Shown here: piece after piece, positions 7,829 through 15,373 of the stretch
How positions within the stretch are numbered: the first letter of the stretch is position 1
How the letters are laid out: every line of letters begins with the position of its first letter
Source of the DNA: Nocardia abscessus NBRC 100374
Lineage (GTDB): Bacteria; Actinomycetota; Actinomycetes; Mycobacteriales; Mycobacteriaceae
Direction of reading: 5' to 3'
NCBI RefSeq assembly: GCF_000308455.1
Contig: NZ_BAFP01000139.1
Span: 1-64,000 of the forward strand
Length of the DNA: 64,000 bases
Position numbers and translations under genes: made by a program
The notes under the pieces: generated by a model
What the model was told of the DNA's origin: nothing
What the model saw: the letters and a program-made list of their open reading frames with translations, nothing else
Databases searched by the model: none

Positions 7829-8158
7829 CCCTTCTCGCGGACTCGTTCGCACCCGCCGTTTCCAGCCATGGAAGCGGGGTCCGTACGACGCCCTTAACAG
7901 ACTTGCGAAGCCCGCGCCCGCCCAGGGCCCGCGCGACAGCGTCTCGGCCGCAGGGTTTTTCGGCGGGTAATCAGGGTGATCATTGCGTGTCCGATCACGG
8001 CGCGGATCGATGGCGCTACCGCGGCCGAATTTCGAAGCGTAGCCCGATAACGTTCGCGCCGATCGCTTTTGACGACATCCCGCTAATAAAAACCATATAG
8101 TTCCGCGAAATAACGCCCGGGCGCGTGCCGAGGCGGCACCAGCTGTCCGTTTCCGGTC
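7829..8158. other. 330-bp gene-free boundary region
   Basis: No supported gene. It contains an inverted repeat GTGATC...GATCAC at 7976-7998 with an 11-base loop, and a local AT-rich patch (AATAAAAACCATATAG around 8085-8100) that stands out from the GC-rich surroundings. It precedes the membrane/STAND gene pair and probably carries its promoter; it may also be the left edge of an inserted segment. Confidence 0.45.
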
Positions 8159-8644
8159 GTGTCGCCGGGTGAGTTGGTCGATACTGGGAGCGTGCGGAAC
8201 AAGCTGTGGGGTGGGGTTCTGCTCGTTCTCGGAGTCACCGGGATCGGGCTGGGGATCTGGCTGTTCTTGTCGCTCGGCTTGGACCAGGGTGACAAGCTGG
8301 CCAGCGTCGTCGGAATGTTCGTCGGGATCGCGGCGCTGGGTCTTTCGATCTACGGCGTGGTCCTGGCACGCCGCGGTACCGGCGGAGGGGCAGCCCCGTC
8401 GACCGGCGGGACCTCCATCACCGGGTCCGTCATCGGGGGCGGCGTTTCCACGATCAGCGACGTCGCCGGGCCGGTCACCATCCGCCGACGCACACCTCCG
8501 TCCGGAGCCGTACCGCCGCCTGCTCCCGGCGCACCAGGTCGCCCGAGGAGGCAACCGGCTACCGCTCTGACGATCACCGACAGCACGGTGGCTGGACGGG
8601 TCGACCGTATCCGTGGTGCGGGTTCGGTCGAAATAGACGAATGA
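8159..8644 (+). CDS. Two-helix membrane protein paired with the STAND-TPR ATPase
   Basis: A protein of up to 161 residues with two membrane helices (LWGGVLLVLGVTGIGLGIWL and LASVVGMFVGIAALGLSIYG) and a long polar C-terminal tail. The helix spacing with LGLDQGDKLASVVGMFVG is typical of small membrane partners of actinobacterial STAND/NB-ARC proteins. The tail carries two beta-type motifs, TSITGSVIGGGVSTISDVAG and LTITDSTVAGRVDRIRGAG, that recur at the N-terminus of the next protein. Its stop overlaps that gene's ATG (ATGA), so they are coupled. The start is uncertain: GTG at 8159 or GTG at 8192. Function inferred only as a membrane platform for the ATPase. Confidence 0.72.
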   Translation: MSPGELVDTGSVRNKLWGGVLLVLGVTGIGLGIWLFLSLGLDQGDKLASVVGMFVGIAALGLSIYGVVLARRGTGGGAAPSTGGTSITGSVIGGGVSTISDVAGPVTIRRRTPPSGAVPPPAPGAPGRPRRQPATALTITDSTVAGRVDRIRGAGSVEIDE

Positions 8645-11600
8645 AGCTGCGCTGGTGGCGCGATCGTCACCCGGGGCCACAGCTCGCCAACAGCAGCGTC
8701 GGCGGCAGCGTCATCGCCATCCGGCACGTCGTCGGTGATGTCACCGTCACCGATCGTGCCGTCGACTCCGGTCACCGGTACTGGTGTGAGCCGTTTCCCC
8801 GTGCGGAGAAGCTGCCGCTCGACCAGGCGCGCGCCCAGCCGTCGCTGCTGTTGCAGCCGCGCTACAGCGTGGTCCGGTTTCTCGGCCGCGACAGCGAACT
8901 CACCGAGCTCGACCACTGGCTGGCCGCACCCGAGCCCATCGCGGTGCATCTGGTGCACGCCGCGGGCGGGGAGGGAAAGTCCCGGCTGGCCGGTCGATTC
9001 TGCGAGAACGCCACCGCCACCGGGTGGGCCGCGTGGCGGGCGATCCACACCACCGAAGCGAGCGGCCTGCCCGGCACCATCGCGTTGACCCACCGCAACG
9101 CGGTGCTCCTGGTGGTCGATGACGCACACCGCTGGCCGGTCGCCCACCTGGACTCGCTGGTCACCAATTTGCGCGCGGTCACCGCCACCGGCGGTGTGAA
9201 GGCGCGGGTGCTGCTGCTGGCACGCGCCACCGGGTACTGGTGGTCGACCCTGTCTTCTCGCTTGCTCGAACTCGGCGTCGCCACCAGCGTGACGGCACTC
9301 GCGCCCTTGGGGTTACGGTTCGACCGCGCGTCGGTCTTCGACAGCGCGGTCACCGGATTCTCCCGAGCGTTGCAGCTGCGCGACTTGCCCGCCAATCGCT
9401 ACCGGGTCGGCATCGATCTCGGCGACCCCCGGTTCGATTCGGTGTTGTCCATCCATATGGCGGGTCTGGCGGCCATCCATTCCCGTATCCGCAACGTCTC
9501 CCCTGGCCACGACCCCGCAGCGGTGTCGGCCTACCTGCTGGGTCTGGAATACACCGACTGGGCCGACCGGTTCGAGCGAAAACTCATCACCACCAGCCCC
9601 GAGGTCATGCGCCGCGTGGTTCATCTGGCGACCATCACCGGCGGTATGTCCCACTCCGAGGCCCGCGCCCTGCTCACCTCGGTCGGGCTGGCGATCGATG
9701 AAGCACACGCCGGACGGATCGTCGACGACCACAGCCTCTGCTATCCCCCGACGACGACCAGCGTGCTCACCCCGCTGCAACCCGACCGGCTCGGCGAAGA
9801 CTTCCTCGCGCTCAACACCCCGGGTAAGCCGGACCGCACCGGCGACGCACTACCGGCCGACCCCTGGACCGTCGACGCCGCGCACAAGCTCATCCGCCGC
9901 ACCGACTCACCCTGGGTGAGCGCCGCGATCGTTCGACTGGTCGAAGCCGCGGGCCGCTGGCCCCACCTCGCACCCACACTGCTGTACCCGAGCCTGCACC
10001 GAGACCCCACCCTCGCCGCCACGACCGGAGGCGCGACGCTGACGCGGCTGGCCGACCTCCCCGGCATCGCACCCGACATCCTGACCGCCATCCAGCAACA
10101 CCTCGATGACAACCCCGGCCTCGACACCACCACCGCCGCACGAGCACTCGAAATCGCGCTGCTTCCACACCGCATCACCGCGACCACCGACCCGGCCGAG
10201 CGAGCCGACCTCTACCGGCGGTACTCCTGGCAGCTGCGCGCCGCCCATCGATACCACGAGGCACTCAGCGCCGCTGAGCAGGCCGCCGAGCTCTACCGAT
10301 CGCTGAACGACACCGACCCCGACCACTACGCGCCGTCCCTCGCCGCAGCGCTCGCAATTCTCGGGACCCGACTGGGTGATGTGGGTCGCCAGCATGAGGC
10401 ACTCGGCCCGGCGCAGGAAGCTGTCGCCCTTTACCGGCACCTGGCGGAAACCCGTGCCGAGACCTACCTGCCCGAACTCGGGAACGCGCTGACCCAACTC
10501 GGGAACCGTTTGGGTCGGCTGGGGCGCAACTACCAAGCACTGGGTGCCGCACAGGAAGGCGTCGACCTCTACCGACGCTTGGCCGAGGCCGACCCCGCAC
10601 GCCACCTGCCCCACCTCGCCAGCCCCCTGAACAACCTCGCCAGCCGGTTGGGTGCGCTCGGCCGCCAGTACGAGGCGCTCGACGCGGTTCAGGAAGCCAC
10701 CACCCTCTACCGGCAACTCGCCGAGGCCGACCCCGACGCCTACTTGCTCAATTTCGCCAGGTCGCTGAACAACCTCGGGATCCGGTTGGGCGAACTGGGC
10801 CGCCAACAGGAGGCACTCGACGCGGCACAAGAAGCCGTTTCCCTCTACCGGCAGCTGGTCGAATCCGATTTCGACGCCCACCTGCCCGACCTCGCAGAGG
10901 CGTTGATGCAACTCGGAATCCGTTTGAGCCGGCTGGGCCGCCACCACGAGGGGCTCGAAGCCTCGCAGGAAGGCGTCGGTCTGCACCGGCGCCTGGCGAA
11001 AGCCAACCCGGACACCCACCTCGCCAAACTCGCGGAAGCCCTGACAGAGCACAGCTTGGGGTTGGGACGGCTGGGCCGCCATCACGAAGCGCTCGAGACC
11101 GCGCAGGAAGGGGTCGTTATCTACCGACGCCTGGCGGAATCCGGCCCCGACACCCACCTGGCGGATCTGACCAGCGCGCTCAACAACCTCGGAATCCGGT
11201 TGGGCGAGCTCGGCCGCCGCCATGAGGCACTCGAAGCCGTCCGGGATGCCGTCGCCCACTACCGACAACTGGTCGCGGCCGACCCCGACACCTACTCGCA
11301 GAATTTCGCCAGGTCACTGAACAATCTCGGAATCCGGTTGGGCGAGCTCGGCCACCACCACGAGGCACTCGAAGCCACACAGGAAGCCGTCTCCATCAAC
11401 AGACGCCTGGCCGAGGCCAACCCGGACACTCACCTATTCGAACTGGCCAAGTCGCTGACCAACCTCGGAGTCCGGTTGAGCCGGCTGGGCCGTCACTACG
11501 ACGCACTCGAGACCGCGCAGGAAGCCGTCTCCCTCAACAGACGCCTGGCCGAGGCCAACCCGGCCACTCACCTGCCAGAACTCGCCGAATCACTTCTGTT

Positions 11601-11790
11601 CTTCGCCGAGAACACGATCAGAGCCGAAGAGCAGCTACAGCACGGGCTCACCGCCGTTCAGGAAGCGGTCACATTGCTCGAGGCTCAGGTCGATCAGGTG
11701 CCCGAGGCATACCGATTCCGGCTCGTGCAAGCCCGCCGAGCCCGCAGCGACCTGCTCCAGCAGCTCTCCACCGAATGGCGCGCGCCGTAA
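8641..11790 (+). CDS. STAND-type P-loop ATPase with tetratricopeptide array
   Basis: A 1049-residue multidomain protein. Residues 1-40 hold a short repeat (SSVGGSVIAIRHVVGDVTV) like those in the tail of the preceding membrane protein. A P-loop domain follows: the lead-in RFLGRDSELTELDHW near 79-93, Walker A AAGGEGKS near 107-114, Walker B VLLVVDDAH near 155-163. From about 525 to the end lie ten TPR units of 46 residues (consensus LGRxHEALEAAQEAVxLYRRLAEAxPDT...L..LA.SLNNLGIRL) plus one worn unit. This layout is that of STAND switches, in which the C-terminal repeats sense a ligand and the ATPase drives assembly. Several STANDs serve in anti-phage defence or signalling; none can be named here. 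No separate effector domain is visible. Confidence 0.85.
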   Translation: MKLRWWRDRHPGPQLANSSVGGSVIAIRHVVGDVTVTDRAVDSGHRYWCEPFPRAEKLPLDQARAQPSLLLQPRYSVVRFLGRDSELTELDHWLAAPEPIAVHLVHAAGGEGKSRLAGRFCENATATGWAAWRAIHTTEASGLPGTIALTHRNAVLLVVDDAHRWPVAHLDSLVTNLRAVTATGGVKARVLLLARATGYWWSTLSSRLLELGVATSVTALAPLGLRFDRASVFDSAVTGFSRALQLRDLPANRYRVGIDLGDPRFDSVLSIHMAGLAAIHSRIRNVSPGHDPAAVSAYLLGLEYTDWADRFERKLITTSPEVMRRVVHLATITGGMSHSEARALLTSVGLAIDEAHAGRIVDDHSLCYPPTTTSVLTPLQPDRLGEDFLALNTPGKPDRTGDALPADPWTVDAAHKLIRRTDSPWVSAAIVRLVEAAGRWPHLAPTLLYPSLHRDPTLAATTGGATLTRLADLPGIAPDILTAIQQHLDDNPGLDTTTAARALEIALLPHRITATTDPAERADLYRRYSWQLRAAHRYHEALSAAEQAAELYRSLNDTDPDHYAPSLAAALAILGTRLGDVGRQHEALGPAQEAVALYRHLAETRAETYLPELGNALTQLGNRLGRLGRNYQALGAAQEGVDLYRRLAEADPARHLPHLASPLNNLASRLGALGRQYEALDAVQEATTLYRQLAEADPDAYLLNFARSLNNLGIRLGELGRQQEALDAAQEAVSLYRQLVESDFDAHLPDLAEALMQLGIRLSRLGRHHEGLEASQEGVGLHRRLAKANPDTHLAKLAEALTEHSLGLGRLGRHHEALETAQEGVVIYRRLAESGPDTHLADLTSALNNLGIRLGELGRRHEALEAVRDAVAHYRQLVAADPDTYSQNFARSLNNLGIRLGELGHHHEALEATQEAVSINRRLAEANPDTHLFELAKSLTNLGVRLSRLGRHYDALETAQEAVSLNRRLAEANPATHLPELAESLLFFAENTIRAEEQLQHGLTAVQEAVTLLEAQVDQVPEAYRFRLVQARRARSDLLQQLSTEWRAP
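10225..11640 (+). repeat. 138-bp coding repeats of the TPR array
   Basis: The TPR part of the ATPase gene is built from units of 138 bp. The sequence around GGCTGGGCCGCCA at 10931 recurs at 11069, exactly 138 bp on, and further related copies lie on both sides. The units are similar enough in DNA sequence for unequal recombination to add or remove repeats. Confidence 0.75.
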
Positions 11791-11910
11791 CCGTCGGCCG
11801 CCGCACGAAGACACGCCGCGCGTCCTCGATCTTCTTCTCGCTTGCCACCTGCACGGCGGAAATCACCAGGTACCGTCGCAAGTGGGTAGCCATCGGCGGA
11901 GGAGTACGCC

Positions 11911-13140
11911 ATGAACGACATTCCCCCTAACGAAGTCGGACGCAGGCTGCGTGAAATCCGCGCTTGGCGCGGGCAAAGTCTCGAGGTGGTCGCGGGACTG
12001 GCCGGTATCAGCTTCGGATACCTCGGACGGCTGGAACGCGGCGAGCAACCGCTATCCAATCGCGCCACGCTCGAGGCGCTGGCGCGGGCGTTGAAGGTGT
12101 CGCCGTCGGAGTTCAATGGTCAACCGTGGGAGACCACCGACGGCCCGAGTGCCGAAGCGCACGCCGGACTGATCGCGGTCGAAAACGCTCTGGAAGTCTG
12201 CGAACTCGGCACTGACCCTGGAGTCGAGATACGCGAATGGTCTGCGATCGCCGCCGACCTGGCCACTCTGGAAGCCGTTCGTGAGTCCACCGACTACGCG
12301 GCCGCTTGCGCGCTGGCTCCGCGGCTGCTCATGGAGTTGCACGCGGCGTATGTCCGACTCCCGCAGCGGAGACGAGAAGTTCTGGTAGGCATCATTCGCT
12401 GCTATTACGCGTTGGCGAATACAACCAAACGCCTCGGTGTCCGAGGCTTGCCGATCATGATCGTCAAGGCTGCGAGCACATGTGCGGAAGAACTCGATTC
12501 ACCCGCATGGATCGGGTTCGCGGTTTGGCTGCGCGGCACCATCGCAGGCTCGATATCGCGTACGCAGCAGTACACCCGCGCTGTTCAGACGGCCGATCGG
12601 CTCACGCCGCATCTCGATGATTTCTCCGCCTTGCAGGCATACGGGATGCTCCATCTGTCCGCAGCGCTCGCGGGCGCGGTGCAGTCCGACCGGGACACAG
12701 CGAACACTCACCTGGCCGAGGCCGAATCAGTCGCGGCGCGGATGGACGAGGAAATCGGCAACTTCGGCCGACTGTGGTTCGGCCGGACCAATGTCGGGAT
12801 ATGGCGCTCGTCTATCGGCATGGAACTCGGCGACGGGGTACAGGCTGTGGAGTTGACGCGGAACGTACCCGTCGATGCCATCCCGTCCCCCTCCCGCCGT
12901 GCGAACTACTACGCCGAGGCGGGGCGGACACTGCTCGCCGAGCCGAAACACCGAGACAACGGCCTAGCTCTGCTCATGAAGGCCGAAGGTATAGCCCCGC
13001 AACAAGTTCGCACCGACTTCTTCGTCCGCGAAGCGATCGCCGATCAACTGCGCACCGCGCGACGTGACGCCGGAGGGCGGAATCTACGCGGCTTGGCATG
13101 GCGATTGGGGATCGCTCCCGACTTGGCACCGAGGACCTGA
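11911..13140 (+). CDS. XRE-family transcriptional regulator with TPR-like C-terminal domain
   Basis: A 409-residue protein. Residues about 9-63 are a lambda-repressor-type HTH: VGRRLREIRAWRGQSLEVVA, AGISFGYLGRLERGE, ATLEALARALKVSPSEF. The remaining 340 residues are all helical (for example ALEVCELGTDPGVEIREW, ALAPRLLMELHAAYVRLPQR) and resemble the TPR-like sensor half of actinobacterial XRE regulators. The ATG follows GGAGGAG at good spacing. It lies 120 bp after the STAND gene and 195 bp before a chain of four small coupled ORFs, so it may control either. Ligand and target are not known. Confidence 0.87.
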   Translation: MNDIPPNEVGRRLREIRAWRGQSLEVVAGLAGISFGYLGRLERGEQPLSNRATLEALARALKVSPSEFNGQPWETTDGPSAEAHAGLIAVENALEVCELGTDPGVEIREWSAIAADLATLEAVRESTDYAAACALAPRLLMELHAAYVRLPQRRREVLVGIIRCYYALANTTKRLGVRGLPIMIVKAASTCAEELDSPAWIGFAVWLRGTIAGSISRTQQYTRAVQTADRLTPHLDDFSALQAYGMLHLSAALAGAVQSDRDTANTHLAEAESVAARMDEEIGNFGRLWFGRTNVGIWRSSIGMELGDGVQAVELTRNVPVDAIPSPSRRANYYAEAGRTLLAEPKHRDNGLALLMKAEGIAPQQVRTDFFVREAIADQLRTARRDAGGRNLRGLAWRLGIAPDLAPRT

Positions 13141-13156
13141 CCGGACTTCCTTAGCC

Positions 13157-13171
13157 TGTCCTTTCAGGACA
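13157..13171. promoter_or_regulatory. Palindrome TGTCCT-TTC-AGGACA upstream of the small-ORF cassette
   Basis: A perfect 6+6 inverted repeat with a 3-base centre lies 17 bp after the stop of the XRE regulator and about 165 bp before the first of four coupled ORFs. A further half-site TGTCC stands at 13181-13185. It could be an operator for the XRE protein; this is inference only. A short stem would also form in RNA. Confidence 0.4.
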
Positions 13172-13201
13172 AATCCGTTGTGTCCCTGCTCATAACGTCT
13201 C

Positions 13202-13221
13202 CCCCGGCCCCGACGCCGGGG
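13202..13221. terminator. Possible hairpin terminator after the XRE gene
   Basis: CCCCGGC at 13202-13208 pairs with GCCGGGG at 13215-13221 around a 6-base loop. It lies 60 bp after the XRE stop codon and before the small-ORF cassette. No T-run follows, so the call is tentative. Confidence 0.4.
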
Positions 13222-13334
13222 TGAGCGGGCCGATTCCTCATCTCGGCCGCGCCAGCGCGGTAACGACCGCTGGCTGGGGTTGATGCCCTCGGCGTCGGGT
13301 GCTTTCCAATCGGATGGCAGGGAGGCGCAGGGGA

Positions 13335-13805
13335 ATGAATGCCGACAGGGGGCAAGGAATGTATTCGGCAGGGATGGCCGAGCTGGAGCGGATGGCGGCG
13401 TTCCTGAAAGACCAGTCGACACCCTTGCGCGGGAAGTTGACAGATGCGCAAGGTCCGCTGGCGATCGGGTTGCGGTGTGTGGCGGTCGCGGATGCCGACG
13501 CGGTGGGCGATCAGGCGACGATCGAGAAGTTGACGCGGCGGCACGGGTACACGCTGGCTTCTACGTATGCGGTTGCCCCGCACACGGTGCCGTTGGTCGT
13601 GACAGCGAGTGTGTTGGAAATGGTGCACGTGACCCGCGCGGGTGCGGTGATCGTTCCGGGGATGGCGCATCTGGGCGGTTCGGTCCCGGTCGAGTTCACG
13701 CGAGTGTGCAGTGTGATCATGCCGGGGCATGTGATGCTCGGCCGCACTTTGTACCCGACCCCATTAACGTCCGGCGACAACACGGATGCGGAGGCACAGG
13801 GATGA
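13335..13805 (+). CDS. Conserved-looking hypothetical protein, possible inactive resolvase-like fold
   Basis: A 156-residue protein, first of four ORFs joined by ATGA overlaps. The middle reads GLRCVAVADADAVGDQATIE, then LTRRHGYTLASTYAV and VTRAGAVIVPGMAHLGG, an alternation of strands and helices that resembles the N-terminal domain of serine recombinases, yet the catalytic YxRVS motif is absent. Proteins of this kind occur beside XRE regulators in streptomycetes and nocardiae without a known role. ATG at 13335 is chosen for the upstream GGAGG; a second ATG at 13359 also has a purine-rich lead. The resolvase resemblance is my inference. Confidence 0.65.
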   Translation: MNADRGQGMYSAGMAELERMAAFLKDQSTPLRGKLTDAQGPLAIGLRCVAVADADAVGDQATIEKLTRRHGYTLASTYAVAPHTVPLVVTASVLEMVHVTRAGAVIVPGMAHLGGSVPVEFTRVCSVIMPGHVMLGRTLYPTPLTSGDNTDAEAQG

Positions 13806-14281
13806 GCGCGTGCGGCTTCGATCTGACGACCCCGCACGGACAGTGCGCGTTCTACAAGATGGTCTGCCAACTTCCCGCCGAGGTCGAGCCCGAAGCCCTC
13901 GGCAGAATCGTCGTACGGGCGGGTTCGATGGTCTGGGGCGTGTCGATGCCCGAGCCATTGGGCCGTGCAGTGACGGACCGGCTCCGCAGCGGCGGGCACA
14001 GCCTCGGACCGACCATCTCGCACCCGCATTCACGAACCTGGACCTTTCTCGTGCGGCCCGACCTGCCCGACGAACCTCGGATCTTCGCGGGCTTGTTCCG
14101 GGATCGGGTGAAAGTGATCCGCGACGGCGGATTGATCGCGCTCCCGTCCCCGGCCGACCGCAACACCGGATACCGGACATGGCTCGAGGCGCCCCGCGAC
14201 ACGTACCGACCCTCGGGGCGGCTGGTGGTGGAAGCGCTACGCGCGTGCCTGCTCGCACGAGCGGTCAGGACAAGCCGATGA
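13802..14281 (+). CDS. Hypothetical protein, second ORF of the coupled cassette
   Basis: A 159-residue protein starting MSACGFDLTTPHGQCAFYKM and containing PTISHPHSRTWTFLVRPDLP, DRVKVIRDGGLIALPSP and a closing YRPSGRLVVEALRACL. The WTFLV...IALP pattern is shared by many uncharacterised actinobacterial proteins encoded near XRE regulators; I do not recognise an enzyme family. Its ATG overlaps the previous stop (ATGA), and its own stop overlaps the next start in the same way. No signal peptide or membrane helix. Function unknown. Confidence 0.65.
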   Translation: MSACGFDLTTPHGQCAFYKMVCQLPAEVEPEALGRIVVRAGSMVWGVSMPEPLGRAVTDRLRSGGHSLGPTISHPHSRTWTFLVRPDLPDEPRIFAGLFRDRVKVIRDGGLIALPSPADRNTGYRTWLEAPRDTYRPSGRLVVEALRACLLARAVRTSR

Positions 14282-14382
14282 ACCGGCGCGCGGCTCTCGA
14301 CAGCTATCGCCGCCACGGTTCCGGCCACCGCCCCGGCATCGCTCCGGTCACACCAGCACCCGCCCGAATCGCGGTGTCATGA
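14278..14382 (+). CDS. 34-residue basic ORF, third of the coupled cassette
   Basis: A very short frame, MNRRAALDSYRRHGSGHRPG and 14 more residues, kept because its ATG overlaps the preceding stop and its stop overlaps the next ATG, each by the same four-base ATGA arrangement. It is arginine- and histidine-rich and has no recognisable domain. It may be a real peptide or simply a translational bridge that carries ribosomes to the fourth ORF. Confidence 0.4.
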   Translation: MNRRAALDSYRRHGSGHRPGIAPVTPAPARIAVS

Positions 14383-14600
14383 GCGGCAATACCCGATCAC
14401 CGCACCCAGAGGAACCCGACGTACACCTGTCGGTCTACCTGCACGACCAGCGAATGGACTTCGCAGCATGCCTAACCGCCGCACTCGTATTCGTCCAGGA
14501 CTGGAACGCCCACCACCGCCCCGGCGCGGTAACCGTCCTACCCGGCAACCCGACCGGCCTCCCCCGCCTACCCAACGAACGGCTCTACCTCGAATCCTGA
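14379..14600 (+). CDS. Small hypothetical protein, fourth ORF of the coupled cassette
   Basis: A 73-residue acidic protein: HLSVYLHDQRMDFAACLTAA, then FVQDWNAHHRPGAVTVLPG and a closing NERLYLES. I recognise no family. The ATG overlaps the preceding stop (ATGA). The balanced amino-acid composition and clean end argue for a genuine product. Together with the three ORFs before it, it forms a unit transcribed in the same direction as the XRE regulator. Confidence 0.55.
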   Translation: MSGNTRSPHPEEPDVHLSVYLHDQRMDFAACLTAALVFVQDWNAHHRPGAVTVLPGNPTGLPRLPNERLYLES

Positions 14601-14698
14601 CCAGCCCGCCCTTGCCCGTGCCGCCACTTACCCGGATGCACCCGATCCCGGTGGTGTCGTGCACGGGCACAGGGGGTGCAATCAGGACTAACGAGTCC

Positions 14699-14841
14699 CT
14701 AGTACCGGTCCCGTGCCGGCGGCCTGGCCGAATCCGGCGCACCCGTGACAGTGAGCCCGAGCCGCCGCAAATCCTCGATCGCTACGAGACATCCAAGGCG
14801 AACTGCCGGGCCTGTTCCTCGAGGTCGGTGTCGTCGCTCAC
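14699..14841 (-). pseudogene. Decayed small gene B of a two-gene module (frameshifted)
   Basis: Reading leftward from a GTG at 14841 gives VSDDTDLEEQARQFALDVS and then a stop; one base out of frame the coding sense continues as VAIEDLRRLGLTVTGAPDSA and eight more residues to a TAG at 14699. A single-base deletion near 14784 would explain this. The GTG overlaps the stop of gene A (GTGA), the classic arrangement of a coupled pair such as a toxin-antitoxin unit. No family is recognised, and the pair type is inferred from layout only. Confidence 0.5.
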
Positions 14842-15023
14842 GCATCCTCGAGAAGGAACTCGATGGATCGCAGCTCATCCCATGCCGCCAATTCCTCTGG
14901 CGTCAAGGTTTATTGAGCGGCGAACTCACCGATCTCCTCTCGCGTCATCCCTACGCGACGCAAGACCTCGCTGTGGCGGTGTCGAAGTTCCTCGGACGTG
15001 CTGCGTTCAACCGTGACGGTCAT
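14838..15023 (-). pseudogene. Decayed small gene A of a two-gene module (nonsense mutation)
   Basis: From the ATG at 15023 the frame reads MTVTVERSTSEELRHRHSEV, then RRVGMTREEIGEFAAQ, hits TAA (14910-14912) and resumes in the same frame as TLTPEELAAWDELRSIEFLL up to TGA at 14838. Across the stop the text reads as one 61-residue acidic helical protein with the common '..ALTPEEL.A.DEL..IEFLL' ending, so the TAA looks like a point mutation, for example from a Tyr codon. Its end overlaps the start of gene B. Function unknown; an antitoxin-like or adaptor role is possible but unproven. Confidence 0.55.
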
Positions 15024-15373
15024 CGGCGAATTACCCTCCCTGCTTCGTCGACCATCTCCGCTCATTATGCACACACACCTCGCTCTCTGATCGGGGACCG
15101 AGGCAATCTGTTTCTATCAGCGGGGACCGACAAACACGTGTCGAGCCGCCCTGCCCTGAGCCAGATCGTGGCATCAGTATGGAGATGGTTGTGGCACGCC
15201 GGTGCTTGCGGCGATTCGCTGCTCGACGCTTGCGAGTGCCGCCGTGCTGCGGACGACTCGACCTCCGTCAGTATTCGCTCGTCGTCGTTGATGAGCCGCT
15301 GGAATTCCGCTTCGGTCGCGGGCCGCTGCGCTGCGGTGAGCAGCTCTCGAGCCCAGCCTCTAGCATTCGGGGC
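15024..15373. other. 350-bp region without a supported gene
   Basis: No frame has both a credible start and a credible ribosome site. A leftward frame here reads ATEAEFQRLINDDERILTEV in a plausible way, but it continues unbroken from the antisense of the lipoprotein gene and has no start. Two similar short stretches, ATCGGGGACCGA near 15089 and ATCAGCGGGGACCGA near 15117, lie in what is probably the divergent promoter of the decayed pair and the lipoprotein. Confidence 0.4.

Noticed and set aside
9907..11268. Long open frame (453 codons) on the minus strand within the STAND-TPR gene
   Set aside because: It is antisense to a repeat-rich, GC-rich coding region and its protein shows only the mirrored 46-residue periodicity; no start site or domain.
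10225..11640. 138-bp periodicity as a non-coding satellite or CRISPR-like array
   Set aside because: The periodicity is in frame and encodes TPR units.
14613..14669. Inverted repeat TGCCCGTGC...GCACGGGCA after the small-ORF cassette as a terminator
   Set aside because: The loop is about 39 bases, too long for a confident terminator.
15065..15373. Leftward frame with ATEAEFQRLINDDERILTEV
   Set aside because: Attractive composition, but no start codon with ribosome site and it runs on antisense to the lipoprotein gene; left as unassigned.
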